Of a stretch of 64,000 nucleotides of DNA, positions 16,675-25,071 are shown piece by piece; within the stretch, counting starts at the first letter, position 1, and every line of letters starts with the position of its first letter. Source of the DNA: Oscillospiraceae bacterium (GTDB lineage: Bacteria > Bacillota > Clostridia > Oscillospirales > Oscillospiraceae); contig CAJTFK010000001.1 in the NCBI GenBank assembly GCA_910575505.1, positions 237,152 to 301,151 of the forward strand, read 5' to 3'. Under the pieces are notes generated by a model. That model was not told where the DNA came from. It was given only the letters and a program-made list of their open reading frames with translations, and ran no database searches. The position numbers and the translations under genes were made by a program.

Positions 16675-17946
16675 TCAGCCATCAGCCAGCAACAGCGGCC
16701 TCAGCTCCCCGCAGAGGTAGAGGGACCCCAGCACACAGACCAGGCCCTCCTTTCCCGCTGCCGTCAGGGCGGCGTCCACGGCCTCCCGTGCGCCGGAGGC
16801 GGGCCGGGCGGGGATGCCCCGCTCCTCCAGCAGGCCGCAGAGCCATTCCGGCGGCAGAGCTCTGGGGCTGTCAGGCCGGAGGACCACCGCCGAAACAGCC
16901 AGGGGGGCCAGCAGATCCAGCATCTCTGCCGCGTCCTTGTCCTCCAGGATGCCCAGCAGAAACAGCGCCTTTTTCCCGGGGAACAGGGTCCGGAGGCTCT
17001 CCGCCGCCGCACGCATTCCGTGGGCGTTGTGGGCCCCATCCATCACCACGGCAGGACTCCGCCGCAGAAGCTCGAAGCGGGCAGGCCAGCGGACAGCGGA
17101 CAGGCCCCGCCGGAGGGCCTCCTCCGAAATCCGCCAGCCCTTCTCCCCCAGAACCTCCAGAGCCGTCAGGGCCAGCGCCGCGTTGTACACCTGATAGCGC
17201 CCCGCCAGCGGAATCCACAGGTCCCGCCAGGGACCGAAGTCAAAGGCCGTGCCCTCCAGAGAGGGACGTACCCGGGACAGACGGGAAAAATCCGCCTCTC
17301 TCAGTCCAGCCCCCTGTTCCCGGCAGGTCCGGCGAAATACTCCGTCGGCCTCCGGACAGCCGCCGAAGCTCACCACCGCGCCGCCGGGCTTGATGATCCC
17401 CGCTTTGGCGGCGGCGATGTCCGCCAATGTGGGGCCCAGAATGGCGGCATGATCCATGCCCATGGCGGTCAGCACTGCCAGCTCCGGCGTGTCAATCACG
17501 TTGGAGGCGTCCAGCGCCCCGCCCAGGCCGGTTTCCAAGATTACAATCTGACATTTTTCCTGCAAAAAATACAGAAAGGCAATAGCAGTCAGCAGTTCAA
17601 ACTCCGTCGGCCCCTCCTCCATGCCCCCGGCGGCGTCCCGGACCCGCTCCGTCAGGGCTCCCAGGTCCTCGCCGGAAATCATCCGCCCGTTGACCCGGAT
17701 GCGCTCCCGGAAGCTCTCCAGGTGGGGCGACGTGTTCAGGCCCACCCGCCAGCCCGCCGCCTCCAGAACGGAAGCCAGGCAGGCGCAGGTGCTCCCCTTG
17801 CCGTTGGTGCCGGCTGCGTGGATGAATCTCAGCTCCCTCTGAGGGTTCCCCAGACGGCGGAGCAGCTCCCGGATACGGTTCAGCCCCGGAGTCCGCTGCT
17901 GCCAGCCAAAGGACTCGATATAGGCGACAGCCTCTTGTCCTGTCAT
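16675..17946 (-). CDS. folC: Folylpolyglutamate synthase / dihydrofolate synthase
   Basis: A 423-residue Mur-ligase-fold enzyme that adds glutamate to dihydropteroate and to folates, retaining them in the cell. The P-loop 'GTNGKGST' is at residues 46-53; 'NTSPHLESFRERIRVNG' and 'ETGLGGALDASNVI' are typical, and 'VVMDGAHNAHGM' is the C-terminal-domain motif. It lies 12 bases after folT on the same strand, so uptake and polyglutamylation are co-transcribed and should be controlled together by the THF riboswitch upstream of folT. Confidence 0.95.
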   Translation of the reverse strand: MTGQEAVAYIESFGWQQRTPGLNRIRELLRRLGNPQRELRFIHAAGTNGKGSTCACLASVLEAAGWRVGLNTSPHLESFRERIRVNGRMISGEDLGALTERVRDAAGGMEEGPTEFELLTAIAFLYFLQEKCQIVILETGLGGALDASNVIDTPELAVLTAMGMDHAAILGPTLADIAAAKAGIIKPGGAVVSFGGCPEADGVFRRTCREQGAGLREADFSRLSRVRPSLEGTAFDFGPWRDLWIPLAGRYQVYNAALALTALEVLGEKGWRISEEALRRGLSAVRWPARFELLRRSPAVVMDGAHNAHGMRAAAESLRTLFPGKKALFLLGILEDKDAAEMLDLLAPLAVSAVVLRPDSPRALPPEWLCGLLEERGIPARPASGAREAVDAALTAAGKEGLVCVLGSLYLCGELRPLLLADG

Positions 17947-17958
17947 GTCAGCGCCTCC

Positions 17959-18513
17959 TTACAGGGTGCAGTCAGCGCCCCTGCTGCGAAGCACCTTCAC
18001 CAGCGAAATAGCCAGGGAGGACATGACGACGGCGTTGATCATACCCACGATGAGCCGCCAGACAAAATCCCCCAGAATCAGGCCCGGTACATAGTAACCC
18101 ATCAGCACGCTGTCCAGCCAGTTCACCAGGGTGTTTCCCACAGTGGTGCAGACAGCCGCCAGAATGCAGACGGCATAGCACAGGGTCCGCCGCTCCTCCA
18201 GCCGCTCCCCTCTCTGGCGCAGCAGAAGCACCGCCCCGCCGATAACCAGGCCCCGGAGGGCCGGGGGAATCAGATACAGTGCGGTGGTATAGGTGACGCC
18301 ATAGGTCAGCAGCTGCTTGAAAAACTCGCCTACCATGGCCACCGCCGCCGCATCCAGCGGACCGAAGAGCAGCGCGGCAATCACCACCGGCAGGGAGCCG
18401 AAGGAAATCCGCACATTTCTTCCCACCTGCACCGCCGCATAGAGCGACAGCGGCAGGTACATGGCCGCCAGCAGAGCGGCATGGCACATTCTTTTCACAT
18501 TTGTTCTGGACAT
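17959..18513 (-). CDS. folT: Folate ECF-transporter S component FolT
   Basis: A 184-residue membrane protein with about six hydrophobic segments, matching the substrate-binding S component of energy-coupling-factor transporters for folate. 'VRISFGSLPVVIAALLFGPL' and 'ALRGLVIGGAVLLLRQR' are typical of the family. The energising EcfA/EcfA'/EcfT module is not in the window and is presumably shared. The ATG at 18513 follows AAAGGAGG by seven T residues; the longer open frame runs through the riboswitch and is not coding. It is the first gene of a folT-folC operon. Confidence 0.9.
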   Translation of the reverse strand: MSRTNVKRMCHAALLAAMYLPLSLYAAVQVGRNVRISFGSLPVVIAALLFGPLDAAAVAMVGEFFKQLLTYGVTYTTALYLIPPALRGLVIGGAVLLLRQRGERLEERRTLCYAVCILAAVCTTVGNTLVNWLDSVLMGYYVPGLILGDFVWRLIVGMINAVVMSSLAISLVKVLRSRGADCTL

Positions 18514-18572
18514 AAAAAAACCTCCTTTTATACGGCAGCATGCCGCACAAAGGAAGCCCGTTCCCATATGCG

Positions 18573-18671
18573 GCAGCGGGATGCGGAACACGCACTGCGG
18601 GGCGAACCCCTTCGTCCAGAGAACAACTCCCCGTCTCTCCGGCACTTGAACACGTGTGTTCCTACTCTGCC
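18573..18671 (-). ncRNA. THF (tetrahydrofolate) riboswitch
   Basis: Read on the minus strand, the leader of folT has the conserved THF-aptamer blocks in order: 'GCAGAGTAGGAACACACG', 'TGTTCAAGTGCCGG', 'ACGAAGGGG' and 'GTGTTCCGCATCCCGCTGC'. GGAACAC near the start pairs with GTGTTCC near the end, and GGCAG with CTGCC closes the element. Between it and the AAAGGAGG ribosome site a GCCGCA..TGCGGC helix and a CGGCA..TGCCG alternative could hide or expose the site. THF aptamers typically sit before folT and folate genes and shut them off when folate is plentiful. Confidence 0.88.
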
Positions 18672-18772
18672 TGACCGGTCCCCATTGTCCGGCGGGAACC
18701 ATAATCTATCATAAGCGATTTTCCGAAAAAAAGCAAGAGGAAATCAAAATGGAAGTGACCATTCACACATTT

Positions 18773-18893
18773 CATAACAGGACCATGACACAGGGGCCGC
18801 CTCGGTGGTCCGCCGATACAGGGCCCGGGCCTCACATCAGGCCGCCCAGGAGGACGGCCCCTGCAAAATAAAATCTGCCAATAGGACATTCCC
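18773..18893 (+). repeat. Interspersed hairpin repeat, family III, copy 2
   Basis: Begins 'AACAGGACCATGACACAGG' and ends 'AAAATCTGCCAATAGGACAT', matching both ends of the copy at 3309-3478, with a shorter GC-rich centre. It lies in the gene-free stretch between the riboswitch and the gene at 19009. Confidence 0.65.
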
Positions 18894-19008
18894 ATCAAAA
18901 TGAGGCGTATTCCACCGCATATTTTATGAAAGCCGCCGCGGAGCGGGGATTTTCTGCGGCAGTCTGCCGCCGTCTCCTGCACCGCAGAACCAGGCTCCAA
19001 TTCTCCCC

Positions 19009-19290
19009 TCAGTCCTCCTCCGCAGGCTCTGCGGAAATGCTGAGTTCTGTACGGGAATCGCTGTAAATCAGGAAGAGTCCGCGGCGGCCTCCGTCAAAAT
19101 GAAGCTCAATGTCCTCGTATTTCAGAATCAGCGGTCTGCCGCCGCGCTTCATGGTCGATACCCCGTCGGGCCGGCCCAGCAGCGCGGTCACCGCCTCTTG
19201 CGGCATTCCAAATTCTAACGGCGCAATTGCCTTGGTATTGATAAGTCTGTCCCGCCAGATATGAAATTTTTCACGTTCTTCTCCGTTCAA
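19009..19290 (-). CDS. Small conserved-looking protein of unknown function
   Basis: A 93-residue soluble protein. The core 'PLEFGMPQEAVTALLGRPDG' followed by 'LILKYEDIELHFDGGRRGLF' resembles small families in which a short helical start is followed by a beta-rich domain with an 'ILKYxDIExHF' strand; I cannot name the family. The start is unusual: a TTG at 19290, with GGGAGG eight bases upstream and no ATG in a suitable place. It lies downstream of the rnfB end on the same strand, separated by a long perfect hairpin, so it is probably transcribed separately or by read-through. Confidence 0.6.
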   Translation of the reverse strand: MNGEEREKFHIWRDRLINTKAIAPLEFGMPQEAVTALLGRPDGVSTMKRGGRPLILKYEDIELHFDGGRRGLFLIYSDSRTELSISAEPAEED

Positions 19291-19399
19291 ATCAGAGACC
19301 TCCCGGGTACTGTATGTTCGCCGGCTGTGGAGCCTTCTCCGGTGTTCACGGCAGCGGCACCGGCATCCGTTCAGGGCCGCTGTGGCCCCGAATGGGAAT

Positions 19400-19436
19400 C
19401 CAGGGCCCCGTATCCAGAGAAGATACGGGGCCCTGG
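19400..19436. terminator. Perfect 15-bp hairpin after rnfB
   Basis: Arms CCAGGGCCCCGTATC and GATACGGGGCCCTGG with a seven-base loop, starting 13 bases downstream of the rnf operon. There is no T run on either side, so it may act as an mRNA 3' stabiliser or a non-canonical terminator. Confidence 0.6.
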
Positions 19437-19448
19437 TCGGCGCCTTGC

Positions 19449-20321
19449 TTATTTCGCCTCAGCGGCGGCCTTGGCCTTTTCAGCCTGAGCCTTCTTGATG
19501 GCCTTGTACTTTTCCTTCTCCTCGGCGGTCGCCGCGGGAAGGATGGCGTCACGGGGACAGACCTTGGTGCAGAGCTTGCAGCCTACGCACTTTTCATAGT
19601 CGATAACCGCCACGCCGTTTACTACATGGATGGCGTCCTTTTTGCACTCCTTCTGGCACAGGCCGCAGCCGATGCAGGAGGTGGAGCAGACGCTCATGGC
19701 GGCTTTGCCCTTATCCTGGTTGGCGCAGCCCACGTGTACCTTCTTGGAGGCAGGTACAGAGGTAATCAGATGCCGGGGGCAGGCGGCGGCGCAGGCCATA
19801 CAGGCGGTACACTTGTCAGGGTCCACCACGGCGGTGCCGCCTGGCCCGATGGACATGGCGCCGAACTGGCAGGCCTTCACACAGGAGCCGAAGCCCAGAC
19901 AGCCAAAAGCGCACTCCAGCGGTCCGCCGGCCACCTTGGTGGCGGAAATGCAGTCCTGTACGCCCACATAATCAAAGCGCTTCTTGGCGTTGACGCCGCC
20001 GGTGCACCGGACGAAGGCCACCTGACGCTCCCCGGTGGGAGCCTCCATGCCCATAATCTTGGCAATGGCGGCGGCGTTTTCCGCTCCGGCAGGGGCGCAG
20101 GCGGTGACGGGCGCATCCCCTGCCAGAATGGCGGCGGCACAGCCGCCGCAGCCAGGATAGCCGCAGCCGCCGCAGTTGGCGCCGGCCAGATGGCTCAGAA
20201 TCGCTTCCTCACGGGGGTCCTTTTTCACCTCAAAAATCTTGGAGGCAACGGCCAGGACCAGGCCGAACACCGCGCCCAGGATACCCAGGACGGCGACAGC
20301 GGCGATGATATTTGTTACCAT
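19449..20321 (-). CDS. rnfB: Rnf complex iron-sulfur subunit RnfB
   Basis: A 290-residue subunit of the ferredoxin:NAD+ oxidoreductase that pumps Na+ or H+. It has an N-terminal membrane helix, a Cys cluster for a 4Fe-4S centre ('GANCGGCGYPGCGGCA', C50/C53/C58), and several ferredoxin-type motifs downstream ('CTACMACAAACP', 'CIGCGLCQKECKK', 'CVGCKLCTKVCP'). It is thought to receive electrons from ferredoxin. The C-terminus is a short Lys/Ala-rich tail. It is the last gene of rnfCDGEAB, 13 bases after rnfA. Confidence 0.96.
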   Translation of the reverse strand: MVTNIIAAVAVLGILGAVFGLVLAVASKIFEVKKDPREEAILSHLAGANCGGCGYPGCGGCAAAILAGDAPVTACAPAGAENAAAIAKIMGMEAPTGERQVAFVRCTGGVNAKKRFDYVGVQDCISATKVAGGPLECAFGCLGFGSCVKACQFGAMSIGPGGTAVVDPDKCTACMACAAACPRHLITSVPASKKVHVGCANQDKGKAAMSVCSTSCIGCGLCQKECKKDAIHVVNGVAVIDYEKCVGCKLCTKVCPRDAILPAATAEEKEKYKAIKKAQAEKAKAAAEAK

Positions 20322-20334
20322 TTCACTGCCCCCC

Positions 20335-20925
20335 TTACCAAATCTTCAGGCCGGAGAAGCCCATGAACGCCAGGGCCATCAAACCGGCGGTAACGAGGGC
20401 AATGGGGAATCCCTCGAAGCTCTTGGGATACTCGGCAAACACCAGACGCTCCCGGATGCTGGCAAACAGCACAATGGCAACCAGAAAACCGATGCCGCCG
20501 GTGATGCCGTACACCACAGACTCAATGAAGTTGTAACCCTCCTGAATGTTCAGCAGGGCCACGCCCAGCACCGCGCAGTTGGTGGTAATCAGGGGCAGGT
20601 ACACGCCCAGAGCGGTGTACAGAGAGGGCATGGACTTTTGCAGGAACATCTCAATGAACTGCACCAGGGCGGCGATGACCAGGATGAAGGCCACCGTCTG
20701 CATGTATTCCAGCTCAAAGGGAACCAGCACGAACTTGCTGACCGCGTATGTAATCGCGGAGGCCAGACCCATGACAAAGGTCACGGCGATGCCCATGCCC
20801 ACGGCGGTGTCCACCTTCTTGGACACGCCCAGGAAGGGGCAGATTCCCAGGAACTGGGAGAAGATGAAGTTGTTTGCCAAGATAGCGCCCAGCGTGATCG
20901 CCAGGAGTTTTGTAATTTGATCCAT
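20335..20925 (-). CDS. rnfA: Rnf complex membrane subunit RnfA
   Basis: A 196-residue integral membrane protein with six predicted helices, paralogous to RnfE and NqrE-type subunits. The conserved 'NNFIFSQFLGICPFLGVSKK' near the N-terminus includes the cysteine that helps bind the intramembrane 2Fe-2S cluster between RnfA and RnfE; 'TTNCAVLGVALLNI' carries the second. It starts immediately after rnfE stops, showing translational coupling within the operon. Confidence 0.96.
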   Translation of the reverse strand: MDQITKLLAITLGAILANNFIFSQFLGICPFLGVSKKVDTAVGMGIAVTFVMGLASAITYAVSKFVLVPFELEYMQTVAFILVIAALVQFIEMFLQKSMPSLYTALGVYLPLITTNCAVLGVALLNIQEGYNFIESVVYGITGGIGFLVAIVLFASIRERLVFAEYPKSFEGFPIALVTAGLMALAFMGFSGLKIW

Positions 20926-21525
20926 TTACTTGCCCTCCTTAGACTTGGACAGCGCCCACTGCATGGCGGCGATCAGGAACCCCAGCACCAGGAAGCCGCC
21001 CACCGGCAGCGTCAGCACACCGACGGGGAACTGCTCCGGAATGATGCGGACGCCTGCCAGGGTGCCGGCCCCCAGCAGCTCCCGGATGAAGCACATGGCC
21101 AGCAGCACGGCGGTATAGCCCAGGCCCTGGAATATGCCGTCAAAGAAGGAGCCGGCCACGCCGTTCTTATAGGAGAAGGACTCCGCCCGGCCCAGAATGA
21201 TGCAGTTCACCACAATCAGCGGAATGAACACGCCCAGGGACTCGGCAATTGCCGGGACAAAGGCCTGGAGCAGCAGGTCCACACAGGTAACGAAGCCCGC
21301 GATGACCACAATGAACATGGCGATCCGGATCTTGTCCGGGACGATCTTGCGGATGGCGGAAATAACCACATTGGATGCCGTCAGGATAATCAGCACGGAC
21401 ACGCCCATGCCCAGGCCGTTCATGATGGAGGTGGTGATGGCCATGGTGGAGCACAGGCCCAGCATCTGCACCAGAACGGGGTTTTGGGTAATCAGACCCT
21501 CTTTCAGCTGTCTGCCGATATTCAT
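20926..21525 (-). CDS. rnfE: Rnf complex membrane subunit RnfE
   Basis: A 199-residue integral membrane protein, paralogue of RnfA in inverted topology. 'NPVLVQMLGLCSTMAITTS' and 'IPLIVVNCIILGRAESFSYK' carry the cysteines expected for the shared intramembrane iron-sulfur centre. 'GTLAGVRIIPEQFPVGVLTL' is a clostridial RnfE block. It lies between rnfG (20-base gap) and rnfA (no gap) in the usual order. Confidence 0.96.
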   Translation of the reverse strand: MNIGRQLKEGLITQNPVLVQMLGLCSTMAITTSIMNGLGMGVSVLIILTASNVVISAIRKIVPDKIRIAMFIVVIAGFVTCVDLLLQAFVPAIAESLGVFIPLIVVNCIILGRAESFSYKNGVAGSFFDGIFQGLGYTAVLLAMCFIRELLGAGTLAGVRIIPEQFPVGVLTLPVGGFLVLGFLIAAMQWALSKSKEGK

Positions 21526-21545
21526 GATTCAGTCACTCCCCTTTC

Positions 21546-22166
21546 TCAGCCCATGACGCCGGCCACGGCCAGCGCGGCGCTGACGCCGTTGGTCACGCCT
21601 CTGGTGGAGACCGTGGCGCCGGAAATGGCGTCCACATTGCTTCCCACGGTCAGGACGCCGTCGGCGGCGGTCTTCCCCTCGAACTGGGAGAGGACGCCTA
21701 CGCCCTTGGCGGTATTTTCGTTGTTCATAACCTTGGAGCCAATGCCGGCGGTCTCGGAGTTTTTGACGATGGACACGCCTGTAACGGTTCCTTCGCCGTC
21801 TACGCCCACCATCATCTCGATTTTGCCCTGAGATCCACTGGCAACCACCTTCAGTGCATAGCCCACGCTCTGACCGTTGGCCAGGGCCTCATAGACAGAG
21901 TCCAGGGTAACGCTGCCGGCGGCGGCGGTCATCTCGTCGGTAATAGGCAGGGCGTCAGAGAAATCGGTGGCATCAGGAGCCACCTTCTTCATGGCCTCCA
22001 CGGTTTTCTCCCAGTTGGTGGCGGCGATCTTGTCCGCCGTGATGGCGTTGACGCCGCCCAGGGCCGCAGCCACCACCATGCAGGTAATCAACAGGGTGAC
22101 GGTCAGCCTGATGATGTATTGAGGGTCCATATGGACCTTTTCCTTAGTCTTCACATCGTTGCTCAT
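21546..22166 (-). CDS. rnfG: Rnf complex FMN-carrying subunit RnfG
   Basis: A 206-residue protein with one N-terminal membrane helix and an extracytoplasmic FMN-binding domain. The flavinylation motif 'SGATVST' lies at residues 182-188, where FMN is attached to a threonine (T188 by family precedent) through a phosphoester bond by an ApbE-type transferase, which is not in this window. The ATG at 22166 overlaps the rnfD stop in an ATGA arrangement and has AAGGAGG upstream; the longer open frame in the same phase is not conserved. Confidence 0.95.
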   Translation of the reverse strand: MSNDVKTKEKVHMDPQYIIRLTVTLLITCMVVAAALGGVNAITADKIAATNWEKTVEAMKKVAPDATDFSDALPITDEMTAAAGSVTLDSVYEALANGQSVGYALKVVASGSQGKIEMMVGVDGEGTVTGVSIVKNSETAGIGSKVMNNENTAKGVGVLSQFEGKTAADGVLTVGSNVDAISGATVSTRGVTNGVSAALAVAGVMG

Positions 22167-23203
22167 TTCCCGGACGCCTCCTTCTTGTCGGATTTCACAG
22201 TGCCGAAGCGGACAGGCTTCGTATACTTGTCGATGAGGGCCACAAACAGGTTCATGACCATGATAGAATAGCACACGCCCTCATTATAGGAGCCAAAGTA
22301 GCGGATCAGCACAGTGAACACGCCGCAGCCGACGCCAAAGATCAGCTGGCCCTTCTTTGTGACGGGGGAGGTGGCATAGTCGGTAGCCATGAAGAACGCG
22401 CCCAGCATCAGGCCGCCGCCGAACAGGCTGTACAGCATCCACTCCACGCCGGTGCCCGCCCGGGGGAACAGGAAGGTCAGGACGGCCACGGTGCCGATGT
22501 AGGCCACCGGGGTCTGCCAGTTGATGACCTTGCGCCAGATGAGGTACACGCCGCCCACAATCAGCAGCAGGGCGGAAACCTCGCCCATGGAGCCGCCGAT
22601 CTGGCCCAGGAACATGTTGCTGACACTGTAGGTGCTCTTCAGCTGGTCGAAGCTGGCGGCGATGGCGGCGGCGTCAGGCCCCTTCATATAGGCCAGAGGC
22701 GTGGCGGCGGTGACGATGTCCACATTGGAGCCGAAGGCCGCGGCCTTGTTGACGGCGGGGTCCACCCAGCTGGTCATGGTGCCGGCGTAGCTGGCCAGCA
22801 GCACGGCCCGGCCCGCCAGGGCGGGGTTCACAAAGTTCTTGCCGATGCCGCCGAAGAGCTGCTTGACAATGATGATGGCAAAGGCGTCCCCGATGAGAAT
22901 CATCCAGTAGGGCATCTGCACCGGGCAGACGAAGGACAGCAGCATGCCAGTTACCACGCTGCTCAGGTCCATTACGGAAGAGGGCTTTTTCATGACCTTC
23001 TGATAGAGCCACTCAAAGAACATGCAGCCCGCCACGGAGACGGCGGTAAGGCACAGGGCCCGGAGGCCGAAATTAAAGCAGGCGAAAATCAGCGCCGGCA
23101 GCATGGCGATGATAACATCCAGCATGATGGTCTGGGTGCGCTCGCTGCCGCGGATATGGGGGGAAGAGGTGGCAATCAGCTTCAAGTTTTTATAGTCCGT
23201 CAT
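22163..23203 (-). CDS. rnfD: Rnf complex membrane subunit RnfD
   Basis: A 346-residue integral membrane protein with about nine to ten helices, homologous to NqrB. The block 'IVTAATPLAYMKG' around residue 170 corresponds to the site where RnfD carries covalent FMN on threonine, and 'GKNFVNPALAGRAVLLASYA' is highly conserved. It overlaps rnfC by four bases and rnfG by four bases. Confidence 0.96.
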   Translation of the reverse strand: MTDYKNLKLIATSSPHIRGSERTQTIMLDVIIAMLPALIFACFNFGLRALCLTAVSVAGCMFFEWLYQKVMKKPSSVMDLSSVVTGMLLSFVCPVQMPYWMILIGDAFAIIIVKQLFGGIGKNFVNPALAGRAVLLASYAGTMTSWVDPAVNKAAAFGSNVDIVTAATPLAYMKGPDAAAIAASFDQLKSTYSVSNMFLGQIGGSMGEVSALLLIVGGVYLIWRKVINWQTPVAYIGTVAVLTFLFPRAGTGVEWMLYSLFGGGLMLGAFFMATDYATSPVTKKGQLIFGVGCGVFTVLIRYFGSYNEGVCYSIMVMNLFVALIDKYTKPVRFGTVKSDKKEASGK

Positions 23204-24585
23204 TTATTGACAACCTCCTTCTTCTCCGCCCTGGCGTCCTCGGCGGCCTTTTTCGCCTCGGCGGCGGCCTTGGCCTTGGCCGCGGCGTCCTTTACCAGCT
23301 GCTTGCCGGTCTTGAACATGTGGGTCAGGTGCAGCCGGGCGGGGCAGGTGTACGCACAGGCGCCGCACTCCATGCAGTCCATGATATGAGCCTCGTTCAG
23401 CTCATCCACCAGACCCTTGGAGGCATACTGATACAGGAACAGGGGCTCCAGATGCATGGGGCAGGCGGCAATGCACTTGCCGCAGCGGATGCACTGGGGA
23501 TTCGCCACGGTCTGCTCCTCCTTCCCGCAGAAGGCCAGCATGCAGCCCGTGCCCTTGGCCACGGGAATGTCGGCGGTATACTGGGCCATGCCCATCATGG
23601 GGCCGCCGGCGATGAGCTTGTATGTACCGTCCTTCAGCCCGCCGCAGAAATCAAACAGCAGGGAGACGGGGGTGCCGATGGGGCACTCCACATTCTTGGG
23701 CTCCACCACGCCGGAGCCGGAGACGGTGACCACTTTTTTCACCACGGGCATGCCCGTGGTAATGGCCCTGTAAATGGCGCAGGTCGTATTGATATTGAAG
23801 ACCGCGCATCCGATGTTGCTGGGAAGTCCTCCCGGGGGCACCTGCTTGCCGGTGATGGCCTGGCAGAGCTGCTTTTCACCGCCCTGGGGGTAACGGCAGC
23901 GGAGACCCTCCACCACCACGGGGGCGTGCTTCGCGGCGATGACCTCGTTCATTTTGTCAATGCCGTTCTGTTTATTGACCTCCACGCCGATGACGACCTT
24001 TTCCACGCCGAACATCTTGGCCAGGTAGGTTGCGCCGCCGATGATCTCCTCCGGCCGCTCCAGCATGGCCCTGTGATCTCCGGTGATGTAGGGCTCGCAC
24101 TCCGCGCCGTTGATAATCACGGTGTCCACTTTCCCGATGCCGCCGGAAATTTTCACGTGGGTGGGGAAGGTGGCGCCGCCCATGCCGACGATGCCGGCAT
24201 TTTTCACGATCTCCACCATCTCGTCCACACTCAGGGCGTCCGGGTCCGCGGGGGCCTGGACCTCCTCGCTGACCTCGTCCTGCATATCGTTGTCAATCAC
24301 CACGGACAGAATATTTCCGCCCATGGAATAGGGACGAGGCTCCACGGTCTTCACCGTGCCGGAGACGCTGGCATGAATGGGAGCGCCAAGCCCCCGGAAC
24401 TCACCGATTTTCTGGCCCACCTTCACATGGTCCCCGGCCTTCACCAGGGGGGTGCATGGCGCGCCGAAGTGCTGGGACATGGGAATGACCACCTGCGCCG
24501 GGGCGGGCAGCTGCTCGATGGCCTTTTCATTGGTCGCGGCTTTCATGTCATGGGGATGAACGCCGCCAAAGAAAGCTTGTGCCAT
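23200..24585 (-). CDS. rnfC: Rnf complex NADH-dehydrogenase subunit RnfC
   Basis: A 461-residue cytoplasmic subunit carrying the FMN/NADH site and two 4Fe-4S clusters. 'IVGMGGATFPTHVKI' and 'IINGAECEPYITGDHRAM' are the NuoF-like flavin/nucleotide blocks, and the cluster motifs are 'CIRCGKCIAACP' and 'CMECGACAYTCP'. The last 35 or so residues form a Lys/Ala/Glu-rich helical tail (AKAKAAAEAKKAAEDARAEK). It is the first gene of the operon, with GAGGTG upstream and a good promoter about 95 bases further up. Confidence 0.96.
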   Translation of the reverse strand: MAQAFFGGVHPHDMKAATNEKAIEQLPAPAQVVIPMSQHFGAPCTPLVKAGDHVKVGQKIGEFRGLGAPIHASVSGTVKTVEPRPYSMGGNILSVVIDNDMQDEVSEEVQAPADPDALSVDEMVEIVKNAGIVGMGGATFPTHVKISGGIGKVDTVIINGAECEPYITGDHRAMLERPEEIIGGATYLAKMFGVEKVVIGVEVNKQNGIDKMNEVIAAKHAPVVVEGLRCRYPQGGEKQLCQAITGKQVPPGGLPSNIGCAVFNINTTCAIYRAITTGMPVVKKVVTVSGSGVVEPKNVECPIGTPVSLLFDFCGGLKDGTYKLIAGGPMMGMAQYTADIPVAKGTGCMLAFCGKEEQTVANPQCIRCGKCIAACPMHLEPLFLYQYASKGLVDELNEAHIMDCMECGACAYTCPARLHLTHMFKTGKQLVKDAAAKAKAAAEAKKAAEDARAEKKEVVNK

Positions 24586-24680
24586 TTTTTCACCTCATTT
24601 TTTTACTCCTGACGGCGGCCGGGACGCAAACCTCTCCCGTGGGCGGACAACCCGGGCCATACCATCACATACTGAAGCTG

Positions 24681-24709
24681 ATTGTACACCCTTCCCGCAA
24701 AAATGTCCA
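24681..24709 (-). promoter_or_regulatory. Promoter of the rnf operon
   Basis: Minus-strand TGGACA (24709-24704), 17 bases, TACAAT (24686-24681), about 95 bases before rnfC. The rest of the 486-base divergent spacer 24586-25071 holds this promoter, the kinase promoter and no gene. Confidence 0.65.
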
Positions 24710-24997
24710 GTCTGTGAACGGCTTTTTTTCTGGAAATCCTGTCTTTTTTTGCGCTCTCCTTGCGGAACCGGGGTCCTTCTGACTCCCGAAAAAAACAGAA
24801 TCACTCTCCTCCGCCCGGGGAAAGGAAGGCGCGTAATCGTTTTTGCGAAGCAATTCCGTCTCCCCGCCGGGTTCAACGCGGATTTTGCCGCCGGGGGTCT
24901 CCCGCCGCCCGCTCCCCCGAAACCGCCGGGCCCCGGAAGACACGGTCCCGTTCCCTGAAAAAATGCGCGGACGGGCGCTCCACTCCGGGGACAGGCG

Positions 24998-25026
24998 TTG
25001 AATCCCGGGGAACTTTCTGCTATACT
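24998..25026 (+). promoter_or_regulatory. Promoter of the KdpD-like kinase gene
   Basis: TTGAAT (24998-25003), 17 bases, TATACT (25021-25026), 46 bases before the TTG start codon. Confidence 0.65.
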
Positions 25027-25071
25027 ATTGCCGTGCCTGTCGGCAAACCAACGCGAAAGGAGGGCGGCGCC

